Source of the DNA: Erythrophleum ivorense | Taxonomy: Eukaryota; Streptophyta; Magnoliopsida; Fabales; Fabaceae | NCBI GenBank assembly: GCA_026724425.1 | Contig: JAIUCV010000103.1 | Location: 1,364,001-1,428,000 of the forward strand | DNA length: 64,000 nt | Reading direction: 5' to 3' | In this document: in pieces, positions 43,143-55,620 of the stretch | Numbering within the stretch: position 1 is the stretch's first letter | Layout: each line of letters begins with the position of its first letter | Made by a program: the position numbers and the translations under genes | The notes under the pieces: model-generated | What the model saw: the letters and a program-made list of their open reading frames with translations, nothing else | Databases searched by the model: none | Told to the model about the DNA's origin: nothing

Positions 43143-45013
43143 CAAGCTAGAACCTTGGTGGAACCAACCAACCAAAAAAAAAAGTAGAGTTAAAAAGCAT
43201 GCCAAGACAATATTGTTTAGAATTGGCTCAGATATAAATATACCTCTGTGAATCTGTAATGCAGTACTAATATTTGGTGGGACACAAAGGTAGAAGGAAG
43301 TGATATTTGTTTAGGCATTTGGTAAGTGTAGGAGAAGTTATAAAGGAAGAGAGGAGGGAAAATCTTTGGCCTCATATTTGGGTTAACAAATATAGCAATA
43401 TGAAAGGGACAGACATGGATGGTCAATTCAAAAGTTTATACGCAAAAGGTCACGTGGGTTGCTGTAGGAAGCCAAACATTCGTAGCCAGAGACAGTGGCG
43501 AAGGATAAGTGAGTCATGGATGGCGGAGTAGGTTGGTGTAGTTGGCGTCCCTGACTTGCTTTATGATTATATCTACTATTTTTTAATGATTAGATATAAA
43601 ATTTGCACTGGAATTTACAGTGAAGGCAATATTAAGGTTATGTCATGTACTATCAAGACGTGAGATCTTCAGTTTTTCTTTCCAGCTAGATTGCCATTAT
43701 TGTAATCCACTGTGCTAAGAGCAAGAAATTAAATTTCACATACATATGTAGCCCAGTTTGTTCAGACGTAATCATCAGAAACTTTCAGTAATAGAGGGTT
43801 AACTATATGAATGGATATTAGTTTGTTTATATTTACACGATATTGAATGGATATAAGTAACCGAACGTAACGACAAGAGTGTCACTTCAGAAACGTTTGA
43901 ATGAGTCCAGCATGATGATAGCATCGTTGCAGTCCAGCTTAAATTTTTAGAATAAAAAATTGTAACTCAATTTTTATTACAAAAAAAGTCAATTAAACAC
44001 ATTTTTAAATTTAAAAAAAAGAGTATAAATTTTTTAAATAGAAAAAAGCATATAATTTAAATTTTCAGAGAAAGAAAATAAAATTTATTATAAAATTTCA
44101 TTATTAAAAATTATTATTTCTGTTTTTTTTTTATCTTACTTGTACCTATTTCGAGTGAACTCACTCAAATTTAAATACAATGATTTTCAGCTGTAAGAAT
44201 TAAGGAAAAAAATGCACAACTTTTATAACTTAGAAAAACACAGCATTAATCAGCACAGAAAATAAAAATAAAAAGGGCATAAGCTACAGAACGCACCGTA
44301 AACTATTGAGATGGAGAGTCGGAAACAATGGAGGACGAAAAAGGCATACGGTAGAGAAGCACTATCAACAATTTAATTAAACACAGGATCAGGGAAATAT
44401 AAGGCTACATTATGAACCAAAAACTCAACTGCAAAGGAAAAGAAATGACATCAAATATTCCGATGTCCAGGTTAAACCACAAGATCTGAATTCCCAATTC
44501 ACAAACCAAATTTGTAATCAAGATAATTGCAAGGGCCAAAAATTTATTAGCGCAGGACCCATCACAACTCTAAGGTCTTAAATTCACATGGTTCTGAGGA
44601 TTTTCAATTGCTGGGAGTTGATGGATGCACAATATGAAAAATTTTTACATGTCACATATAGAAGCCGATTATTTTATAACTCAAAAACATTACAAATTCA
44701 TCTAAATTTCTAGGCAGTATTGTGGCCAAAAATACAAAGCAATGTTTGCAGGCGGGTGAATAAACAAGCTATTAAATATTTCAATATACGAAATAAAACT
44801 AAGCTCACATCAGTACTACAGAAGGGACTAATCTAATATGGTACAAACCAACCTAACTGAGAATCTATCATGAAAAAAGATCACAACTCAACCAAATATT
44901 TACTGTAGCTTATGATCTGTAAACAATTGGAAGAATTATGAAGATGCGATCTAGCTTAGATGACCCAAATGCCTCTAAGTTCTGCACGGGTCAAAGATTA
45001 TTTGCCAATAAAG
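43143..45013. other. BAHD promoter side and DEK 3' side
   Basis: No further gene is seen. The first 400 bp upstream of the BAHD start hold a TATATTTATA-like word near 43235 (minus) and a G-box at 43451-43456. The DEK 3' UTR should lie below 45013; a minus-strand AATAAA at about 44543-44548 is a possible poly(A) signal. The stretch 43960-44130 is very AT-rich without structure I could recognise. Confidence 0.5.
43451..43456. promoter_or_regulatory. G-box / ABRE-like core upstream of the BAHD gene
   Basis: CACGTG in the context GGTCACGTGGGTTG lies about 310 bp upstream of the BAHD ATG. CACGTGG is the core bound by bZIP/ABF factors. Suberin feruloyltransferases are known to respond to ABA and wounding, so the site is plausible, but a single 6-mer is weak proof. 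Confidence 0.35.
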
Positions 45014-48000
45014 TCAAGCATCATCATCATCTTTATCTGCATCGTCATCCCCAGCATTCTCAGCTTCCTCTTCATCTTCCTCATCAGACATGTTATTAAT
45101 CACATCTGTTATTATATCTTTTACCTCTGCTTTTCTATGCATTAAATCCAAGCCAAAGTGGGTACCTGACATAATTTCATTAGAACTTAGCTGAGTTCAA
45201 AAAATCATTTATCCTTGGGAAGGGGGAGGGGGAAAGCGGGGCAGAGGGACTTAGTCAATAGAAAAGGTCATACCAAGTTGCCTAAGGATATCAGATAAAG
45301 TCGCCTGCATGAATGGTAAGTATAAAATATTACAAGCTTGTAAAATTAAAGAACCTCAAACAACTATTCAACCAAAACATAACGGCACAGAAGAACACCG
45401 CTTACAGTATTGAAATCTACTTCCTTCAGAATATCAACAACTACAACATGCATCTCCTCCCTACTAGGCTCTGCCTTGGCCTTCTTGCCACTTCTGGCTT
45501 TTCCTAAAAATGGCATCAGAGAAAAGAGGATTAGCAGGGAAAAACAAAGGCATACAGAGGCATACCCCAAAAAAATAAATGAATAAATAAATAGATAAAT
45601 AGATAAAACCTTATAAAAAAACAAATTTGTTTTATGTAACCTTTTATACATATATAACAAAATTACATGTAGTAGAAAAGCCTCTCCTGTGAAGATTAAA
45701 ATGATGACTATGAAAAATTGATGGTAGGTTCCCGAAGTAATTACTGTGCAGCCAATAAACTAGACAAACAGCGTAAGAGTAAGAAATATAGATGACAACA
45801 TTATATGTAAAGAGGGAAGAATGTGGTCAATATACCTTGATCCTTATTGGAAACCTTTGAGTACTTGTCTGACTGTCTTTTGCTTACAGCTTTCCCTTTA
45901 GAATCCAGGTTTTCCCTTGCAGTTTTCTGCTTCTTGGAAGAAGATTGCTTTGACTTAGAAGGGGTAACAGAAGCACTATCATGTTCAGAAGCTGCTTTCT
46001 TTGAAGTTGACTTTTTTGACGTTTTTTCAGAGATCCTGGAAGCCTTTGCAGTGGCTGTCTTCTTGACAGGTGTGACTCTATCTTCAGCTTTACCGACTGA
46101 ACTCTTCTCTGCAATCTTTTTGGAAGGACGCTTCTGAGCCTTGGGTTTATCTTCCTCTTCCTCTGATTTATTTTCCTCTTGATCACTTTCATCATTTGGC
46201 ACTGACACATCTTCATCTTCCTGAGATTCATTTTTTGCATCTGAAGGTTCAACTTTATCATCCTCAACCTCAGAAGATTGTTTACGCTTTTTCCCAACTT
46301 GTGAACTCTGTTTTTGTTTCTAGAACCACATAATGTATATGAAAGGAAAGTAAAATTAATTTGAAGAAATATCCTCATTAACATAATTGCAGAATATGCA
46401 AACTTCAATCCCAATGGATTAGGACATTCTAATTTCCAATATATGAAAATCCTTATTGAATAAATTGAGATACATTCTTTTCACATATTGGAAATTAAGA
46501 TGATCAATGGATTGTAGTTTCAAGAGCATTAGATCACATGACCTATAATTTTGCAATATTTAGTGATTTTAATCCGTGCAAATCACAGTTGAAGGTTAAA
46601 ATTGCAGATGAAACTTTGACCCGTGATTGATATTGGTGTGATCACACCATCAGAAAATCTCATACTAAAAAATGCACTGCTTGTACCAAAACTTGCTTGT
46701 AATTTGTTATCTATTAGCAAGCTTGTAATGGACAACAATTGCATAACTGATTTCTTTAATGGTAGCTGTGAATTTCAGGACTTGGCATTTAAGAGAATGA
46801 TTGGCAATGCTAAGGAGGGGGTTGGCCTTTACCTCATGGGTTCAGCAAGTTTAAAAAAGTATGGCCTCACCACTAGCAGTGATTTGAGTTTGTTGCTTTG
46901 GCACAATAGATTAAGACATCCTAATTTCCAATATATGAAAAGAATGTATTCAATAAAGATTTTACTTCTATTTTGTGTGAAACTTGTCAACTTGCTAAAC
47001 ACATCAAAGCCAACTATCCTGCACATGTTCATAAACCCTCTCAACCCTTTTCTTTCATTCACAATGATGTATGGGGTTTTTCAAAGGTTAAGGGTCTCTT
47101 AGCTTCAAGGTGGTTTGTCACCTTTGTTGATGATCACACTAAGGTCACTTGGGTATTTTTTATGAAAGAAAAATCTAAAGTATCATCTATTTGGGAAAAC
47201 ATAAAAAATTTTCATCAACTGATCCATATGCAATTTTAAACCCAAATTAAAGTGTTGAGAAATGACAATGGGAAGGATTACATAAAGTCATCTTAGTACC
47301 TACCTTGCTAAAAGAGGGATCCACCACCAAAGTTCATGTATCCACACCCATCAACAAAACAGGATGGCTGAGAGAAAAAATAAACACATCCTAGAGGTGG
47401 CTAGATCGCTTATGCTTACCATGAATGTTTCTGAAATACTTGGGGGTAAAGCTGTCCTTACCTTGACCTATCTTATCAATAGAATGCCTCCAAAAGTCCT
47501 TAGGTTTCAAACTCCTTGCAATTATCTCCTTCAAACTTATCCTACCACTCAAATCATTACAAACATACCCATCAAAGTGTCCACATGCACAGCCTTTGTC
47601 CATCTTCAGGACACCAAAAAAACTTGAGCCAAAAGCCTCAAAGTGTATATTTGATGGGTACTCCTCCTCTCAAAGGGCTACATTTGCTACTCCCCAATTC
47701 TGAAAAAATATTTTGACTCAATGGCCATTACCTTATTTGAGAGACAACCCTATTACCCAAAGTTCTCAAAATCAGATTGATTAAAGTACCGTTTTCTGAT
47801 TTATTGGTCCAAACAAGATCAAACTAGTAATATATATATATACACATACTATATCTCTATTTTTGTAAGTATATTTAGATAAAACTTTGTAATTAATTGC
47901 TAAGCATGTGACTATACCTCCATGGAGAAGGCACTATTCTATATTCTTAAAATCCCAAGTTCAAATTTATGTTTTGCCAAACATAATAATCAAAATTATA

Positions 48001-51000
48001 TGATTTATGATCTGAATCTTATAACTTGTAATGAATCACAAAGCCAACAATATGAATTGATAATTGAATCAGAAGTAGTTCTAAATAGTACAATTCACTA
48101 TTTGAATATTATGGCTCATAATACGTCACAAAACCAACAATATGAATCAATGAGTAAATTGACCATGAATCGTGCAATTCAAGCTAATATGGTAAGATAG
48201 CACGACTTTGTGATTTAGAAATATGTGAAAACACTTAGTTGGCACAACAATATTGTGTTGTTAAGTATTGGCTATGGCTCTTATAAAGAATGTAAAGAAT
48301 ATTATTATTTGAAACTGTTTTAAGAATTAATTACTTACAAATTATATAACTAATGAGCTTATCTATGACTTATGTTTGAGTACATTTCTTAATTTTTAGA
48401 TTAGATTTACTATTTTGAGTATTTTATGTATATTACAAAGACATACATATGTCATATTTTATGTTTCATGTTATTTTTCACTTGTTACTGAATTTTACAA
48501 TTCAATATATTTTACGATTCACGATTTAAAAATATAATTTCCAATGTCATAATTTAACAACTATGTTGCCAAGTTTTAGAAAACCAACCAAAATAATATA
48601 TTTATGTAAAACTATGCACTTAATAACACAACATCTCTTGGTGGTGGAAGTGTTTTTTTTCTTTTTGGGAGATTTTCTGGCCTAGGTTCAACTCCAGGTG
48701 GTGCAAAGCGTGCAGCCATTCTTGCCAAGTTTAGAAAACCAATTGGAATAATATCTTTATATAAAACATTGCACATATTAGGTAAGACTCAAGCAAGATA
48801 CTTGGTGAAGCCAAGTTTTGGAGACTTAGAAACCTAGGTTCAAATCCATGGGCAGCCAATTTTGCCAAATTTCAAAGGAAGGACTGGTTCAACCCCTGAG
48901 CCAGCACCAGCTTACATCCAAAATTGACCAATTAAACCTGATTTTTTACCAGCAGTGATGAGTTGAAACACTAGTTCACATTGTTGTCCAAACCAAATCA
49001 TGAGCCGGTTCTCTAGGTGAACTAAACAATCCAGCTCAATTTAGTGTTGTGTTGAACCCAAGATTGCAGCTAGCATTCTTGATTTTGGTGAAGTTGAACC
49101 CAAAATAAACACTGGCCCATAAATCAAAGTTAATGCTGAAACAGATAAAGAAGCTAAGGAAAATGAACAGCAACAAGAAAAAGACCAGTAACAGCAAAGA
49201 TACTATGATTTACTCAGCAAGGAAAAAAAACCCGTGAGGTAGAAGCTGAACCAACTCTTGAGCAAAACCCAATAACCTTTGACCCAAGTCCAAGTGTGAA
49301 TGAGAATCTATGTTTAGATATTCCTATTGCACGAAGTAAGGGTACAAGGTCAAGCACATTGGAACTTTGTTTCATATTATCATCAGCTTGCAAAGTTTTT
49401 GCAGCCAATATTTCCAATGAAAAACTTCTTAGAATATTCATGAAGCCTTAAGGCAAGAAAATTAAAGGAAGGCTATGGAAGAAGAGACAAGTGCTCTCAA
49501 GAAAAATGGGACTTAGGAGCCAGTCAAGTTACCTCAAGCCAAAAAACCAATGGGTTCTAAATGAATCTTCAACATCAAATACAACTCTAATGGAAGCATC
49601 AATAGGTAGAAAGCAAGACTAGTGGCTAAAGAGTTCAAACAGACATGTGGAATAGATTATAAGGAGGCATTTGCTCCAATGGCAAAATGTCATTCCATTG
49701 AAGTCTTCATATCCCTTGCAATCAATCTTGAGTGGTCACTCTATCAACTAAATGTTAAGAATGCTTTCCTAAATAGAGATCTAGAAGAAAAAGAACATAT
49801 GTCTAGTCCTCCAAGATTTGAGAACACTAGTAGTGGCCAAGTCTACAAATTACACAAGTCTCTCTACAGGCTCAAACAATTACCTAGAGCCTAATTTGAG
49901 AGGTTCACTAAGGCTGTTAAGATGCAAGGATATTCCCAAGAACAAGCTAATTGCACTATCTTCATAAAATTCTCTGCTACAGGATAAATTGCAGTATTGA
50001 TTGTTTCCATGGATGACATAACTGTTACTAGTAATTATGCAGCTGAGATAAACAAAATAAAGATGGCCTTGGCTGAAGAATTCAAAATCAAAGACCCCGG
50101 GCCATTAAGTTACTTTTTGGGAATGAAAGTTGCAAGAGTCAACAAAGACATCCTTATATCCCAAAGGAAATAAACAATTGATTTACTTACAACAACTAGG
50201 ATGTTAGGATCTTGATGGACCCCCATTTGTCACTCGACAAACAGGGGGTCCATCAGATCTAATCCTACAAATACTCCTATAGAGGCAGATTACAAGCTAA
50301 GTTTGCTCAAGACAACTCTCCTATTGATAGGAAGAGATTTCACAGACTGGTTAGGTAAACTTATTTACCTATCTAACCCACAACCAGATATCTACTTTCC
50401 AATTGGAGTCATTAATCAAATTTATGAATAAACGTTGTGAAATTCATCTTGATGTTGCCTATAGAGTATTGAGGTATCTAAAAATGGCTCCTAGAAAGGG
50501 AATCTCCTTTCATAAAAGTAATTGTTGCAATATAGAAGTTTATCGCGATGCAAACTAGGTTGGGTCTATCACAAATAAAAGATCCACATCTAGTTATTGT
50601 ACCTATGTCTAGGGAAACCTAGTGACAAGGAGTAAAAAGCAATCAGTGATGGCTAGGAATAGTGCTAATACTAAATACCAAGCCTTGGCTCAAGGTGTTT
50701 GTGAAGGATTATTGTTGAAACACCTTGCTAAACACAAGGCCAAATGTCAAGATTCAGTGATTGTGCTTTGTGACAATAAGGCTGCTAATAGTATAGCCGA
50801 GAACCTTATTCAACATGACATGAATAAACATATTGAGATTAACTGTCACTTCATCAAAGAGAAGGTGGATTCAAGGGTACTCAATCTTATCTACACCCCT
50901 ACTAAAACCCAAGTTGCTGATATGTAAACTAAGGCTCTATCTAGAATTAGATTTGAAGAACTTAGATGCAAGCCGAAGATGCAAAACATCTACTCCTCAG

Positions 51001-54000
51001 CTTAAAGGGAATGTGGGTAATATATTTTATTTTCTTTCCTATTTTTTTTTCAACATTCATTGTATTCCTTTTCTGGTTGCCCAGGAATATCTACTTGGGG
51101 TTCCAATGATCTCTCCACTTGCATGAATCCTATTTATGTAATGCTTCTATTCAAATGAGACAGACTTCAGAGTATGATTTCTCTAAGTTCTGTTCACATT
51201 CTATTTTGCTAACTAGCAGCAACTATCAACAATCAAATAATTAACTCCCTTGAACTACCACATTTATAATTCTAGAAGCCCAAAAAGACTTCAACAGAAG
51301 ACACTGGGAATAGATGAACTTTTTGATATATGAAATAAACTTCAACAAACAAACTCATAAATTAAAATAGGATTCAACTTTAAGTATAAAAATTTAAAAT
51401 CTCCACTTTGCCTTAAAAAAAGAGGGGGGTCGCTGAAATACCCTTGAGATTCCAAGACTTTGAATTTCCACTGCTTTAATAAAACAACTAAATAGAACAT
51501 AAGCAAGCTAGGGAATTTTGAATCACCAAAATGCAGTGAATAAAACAACTAAATACAACATGATTCCAGTGACTCATACAGACAATTCTCGTGCTTTCCC
51601 ATTCAAGAGGCAATTTGTATTGTTTCATCTTTGAAATGAAGCATTTCATGCATTCTGAATCCTGAACTGCATGATTTTGATTACTATGATACTAAATCTA
51701 AGATGCTGATAAGGCAATGTCAGATGGAACTAAAGCTTAAATGTGACAATTTTCAATTCAAAATTCACCTCCAAAAACAATAAAATTTAGTAGTGTCCCC
51801 GACAAGTAGGATCAGATGAATAGTAAAGATTGTATGTTAAAAGCTTATACTGAAATCAAACCCCAACACTAAAACAAAAAACCAATTATTTGAAAGAGAA
51901 GTTTTCACCAAAACTAGACAATTAATTCCTGCCTTGATGAATCAAAAATTAACAATCAAGTTAAACTTAAAATAGATGCAAGAGAACTCACAGCAAGCTT
52001 AATGAATAACAAATATACAGGAAGTCAGAACAAGCTTAGAATCCAATGTGACAACACACCTTGGTGGATGTTTCAATAGATGCTTCTGTAGAAGATTTGC
52101 TAGGTGTTGCCTTACTCTTTCGCTTTTTACCTTTCTGAAACACAAAAGCAAGCTTCAGAACTCTAATCTCACAAGCTAAAAGTTCAAACTAATTAAAATT
52201 AGAGAATACTAAACCTGCTCTTTATCAGCAAGGAGAACATCGGTTGTAGCATGCGGGGACTCCAAGAACTCCAACAACTTTGCAGACAGTTCCTCCTGGA
52301 AACAGATCTCGTTAAATAAGAAATAGATACCAACAGATTGCATACCAAGCTAGGATAGATATTATTAAAACAATATTCACCTTCTTCACACTTCCCTTAG
52401 AAATTGGAATATTAAGCACATCACAGAAGTCCACCAACTTTTCTTTCACACATTTGTCAAGCTTCTCCTTTACCTTAGCTCTGTGTTTATCCTAATATAA
52501 ACATTTATCACAGCTGCAAGTTAGTAACAGCCTGAGACATTCAAACCTTTTAAGAAAATATATCACAGACATAAAACTCATTACGATTCATCTGCAGAGT
52601 TACGAAAAACAAGCAGTAGTTCAGGTTATAAACAGAACTGTACCTCATTTTCAACCCACACATAGCCAGAAAACTGGCCAATATTCCTCTTTAAAGTCTG
52701 TGCCTGCACAAGAAAGCATGTCACTGACATTCAAGGAACAACCATAGGCTTGAGAGGGTTCACAGATGATTAAGTGACAAAAACAACATGGTGAAGAAAA
52801 AGCAGAATTTTCCACTATAAGCAACCGAAACAATCCAGGAAACTAAGTTGGTGTTTCACCTTTGCTTTCTTCCCAAAAAGTATACTATGAAGTATCTGCA
52901 GGTTGTCATCAGGTTTTCTCTTGGACAACTTGAAAGCCACTACATATACATTACTTGATTAGGAAAAGGTGCTATAGAAACTAAGTTCATGAAAAGCAAA
53001 TAACTTAATTAGTAAATAACCTGCAAAGAACTGACATAATTTTAGGCTATACATAGAACATGCTAAAAGATCAACCATCTCGCCAGTATGACAATCATGA
53101 AAGAAAATCCAATAATATCAGACCTTCATGCAACTTATCATTTTTAAGAAGGCCAACAAAAAGACATAACAGTAAACACCAAATTTGAATCAACATCTGG
53201 CACCCAACAACACAAATTTGAAATGCATAAAACAGTTAAAAGACATAAAATAAGGATATTATGCTTCTGCCAATAAGAAAAGTATATCTTCAGAAAATTT
53301 AAGACATGGATATCAGCCGGGCAAAATATTTTTCATTTTATATCGGACATTTTGCAGCCAGTCTGATGAACAGAAAATGCTGAAAAGTTGCCATGCCCAT
53401 ACTGCGCGCAGTTCCATTTGCCATTTAAAACCAGCTTCAACAAACAAGAGGACAACCCCTAATGAGTTTGAACTTTTTCTAAAACTTAAACGCAGATTAC
53501 AGAGACATCTCTAAATCTTGACCTACAACATAAGGTACCTGAGGACAAGCCCTTGCTAAATTATCAATTCATGATATCCCACAATGGTTCAAAATATATT
53601 CCTTCCAACATAACAATATAGGCAAGCATATTTCTATAACCCACGCATGCACAGTAATTATTTGGAAGAGAGATATTTACATTGAAAAAGAAGCTAACAG
53701 CTTAACAAAATACAATCACGTTAAACTACCTCTTGCAAAGTGCAAACAGCTGTAAACCAGTCACACAAAACAAAAACCTATTGTAACAAACTGCAGCTCC
53801 TCTTTTCATTTGAAATGTAAAGAATGTTGAAAATCATACAATTCATCATAATGAATTCAAATGTAAGCCTCATGACAGAACCCATATATCTTCAAGTAAC
53901 AATCAAAGCTTTAAATGAGTCCAAGATTTTAGCTTCAACAAAAGCAAGGAGTAGATAAGGAATTAGGAACCAAATAGGAAAAATCTTAGATGCAATTCCT

Positions 54001-55620
54001 TATATTTTTATTATCAGATTCTTTAATTAGAACATGACAAATATATGATTTTCTAATAATAACATGACAAAAGTATGTATTTTTTGCAACTTAGCATCAC
54101 ATGTTTAGGTTTCTAAAAAGCTTTTACACGTTATAATTTTCATTAAAGAATTTGATAACAAAGATATAAGAAATCTAATCCAACAAATAACACATTATGA
54201 AGCTCAAAACTTTCTCTACATTTTGTCCAATAAATTATTTAATTACCTCTGCTAAATCAACAGAGGCTTTTGAACTCTAATTAAGCAGCACTGAATGGAA
54301 ACAGAACTCCATACAATGACCACATAATTTCATTTTCAGAGCAGGTTTACTTGAGCTCATATATTTTACATTCACTGATTAACCTAGAAAAACATAAAAC
54401 AAGACCAACAAATTCTTGCATCAAATTACTACCATGATGAGCAAACTGACATCTAAAAACCCTATAACTAATGATATTAAAAAAAAATTGAAACAGCAGA
54501 CCTTATAGAAGCAAAATGCAATGAAATCCTGAAAAGAAATGCATTATTATAAATAACATACTGAAATATAAATGAAGAGAAAGGGGGGGATCCTTTCAAC
54601 AAGTAATCCATGAGAGAAATTTGAGATGCTTCAAAAAAACACTCACAACTACTAAATCTAAAAGTTCCTATGCAAGTCATATTCAATTTTTCAGTTTTGA
54701 TAGTCGGGCCTCTTTTAAGATGGGAATACAAACAAATTGATGCAGAGAAAGTATAATGCATCACCAAAACATACAATTTTAACACAAGGCAGGAAATGAT
54801 AAAGTGCAAGCGACAATCAAACATACCATTTGGAATGTCCTTAAGCTGCGTACCACGACCCTGAAAGCCAAAGAGATGGTATGATGAAAACCAATACTTC
54901 AGCCCTCATTCGTCAAGAACCGAGGATAACATATCACTGAAGAAATTTGGAAGTATCCAAAACATTTAGGGTAAAAATATATACCTTTTCAATTAACAAA
55001 CTTTTGCTGGCAGAAGACCTCCCAGACTTCCCAGGCGACGGGATAGAGTACCGCTCGACTGTTTTCCTCTCCCTAGTTGGCCTCTCACTTGCTGGAGTAG
55101 CAGGATCGTTTCCTCCTTTTTTCTCTGACACCTGTTTACTGCTTCTTTCTTTTTTCGGCTTCTTGGATTCACTCTGTTCCTCCTTTAAACTTCCCTTACG
55201 ACGACCTTTGGACTTGGGCTTCTCACCAGTTTCAGCTTCCTCCTCCTCCTCCTCCTGCTGTCCTTGCTCATCCTCTTGTTCCTCATCCGTCTCTCCTTTA
55301 TGGTCCTCATCCTCTTGCTCCTCATCCTTCTCTCCTGTATGGTCCTCATCCTCACCCTTCTCTGTTTGCTGCTCCACCTCTACCTCGTCTTGTTGATTTG
55401 CTTCCTTGTTCTCCCCGGTCGTGGCTTCTACTTTCTCGCTTTCTGGGCCTTTGTCCTCGACATTTCTGTGTTCAGAATTACCAACTTCTCCCGAGGCGTC
55501 TTTGTCGGAAATTCCCTTTTCCTCTTGTCCTTTAGATTCTTCCCCCTCCTTATTATCTTCTTTGCCTTTGACCCGAGGTTCCTGCAGGGGATTCTTATCC
55601 TCTAGGGTTTCCGTAGCCAT
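45014..55620 (-). CDS. DEK: DEK-domain chromatin-associated protein
   Basis: Eleven exons on the minus strand keep one frame through GT-AG borders: 55620-54985, 54860-54827, 52939-52860, 52703-52644, 52491-52381, 52295-52215, 52134-52060, 46319-45836, 45503-45406, 45304-45274 and 45165-45014, giving 613 residues. Residues 1-180 are acidic with KGETDEEQEDE-type repeats. About 213-310 is the DEK central DNA-binding (SAP-like) region (GRGTQLKDIPN, LHSILFGKKAK, NIGQFSGYVW). Residues 360-530 are Lys/Ser-rich and disordered. About 537-590 is the DEK_C domain (HVVVVDILKEVDFNT, LDLMHRKAEVKDIITDVI), followed by an acidic tail. Plant DEK proteins bind DNA and histones and affect chromatin accessibility. 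Intron 7 (46320-52059) carries a decayed copia element; introns are otherwise ordinary. The ATG (ATGGCTAC context) is the first one fitting the family. Confidence 0.92.
46418..51231 (+). mobile_element. Decayed Ty1/copia element in DEK intron 7 (antisense to DEK)
   Basis: Remnants on the plus strand are in the normal copia order: protease-like stretch near 46510 (ALDHMTYN); GAG-pre-integrase near 46890 (LLLWHNRLRHPNFQYMKRMY); integrase zinc site and core at 46970-47240 (CETCQLAKH, DDHTKVTWVFFMKEKSK) and 47364 onward (AERKNKHILEVARSLML); reverse transcriptase from about 49600 (ARLVAKEFKQTCGIDY, YQLNVKNAFL, VSMDDITVTSN); RNase H at 50622-50930 (ARNSANTKYQALAQ, CDNKAANSIAENL). A purine tract at 51004-51010 precedes a possible 3' LTR (51012-51231, TGTGGGTAATATA to CTATCAACA). 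Gag and 5' LTR are absent. The RT YVDD block reads SMDDI. Many stops and frameshifts. The stretch 47760-49070 is noncoding, perhaps a further insertion. Confidence 0.85.
52940..54826 (-). other. DEK intron 2, no embedded gene
   Basis: This is the 1,887-bp intron between the short second exon and the third. It is AT-rich on both strands with no element, RNA gene or open frame that I could recognise. Confidence 0.6.

Noticed and set aside
48785..48860. tRNA-like GGTTCAAATCC word near 48840
   Set aside because: The T-stem does not pair and no acceptor or anticodon arms fit; it sits in decayed repeat sequence.
54947..55605. Long plus-strand frames rich in Ser and Leu
   Set aside because: They are antisense shadows of the acidic first DEK exon.
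45014..55620. DEK gene considered broken by the copia insertion
   Set aside because: The insertion lies wholly within an intron and the flanking exons join in frame at GT-AG borders.
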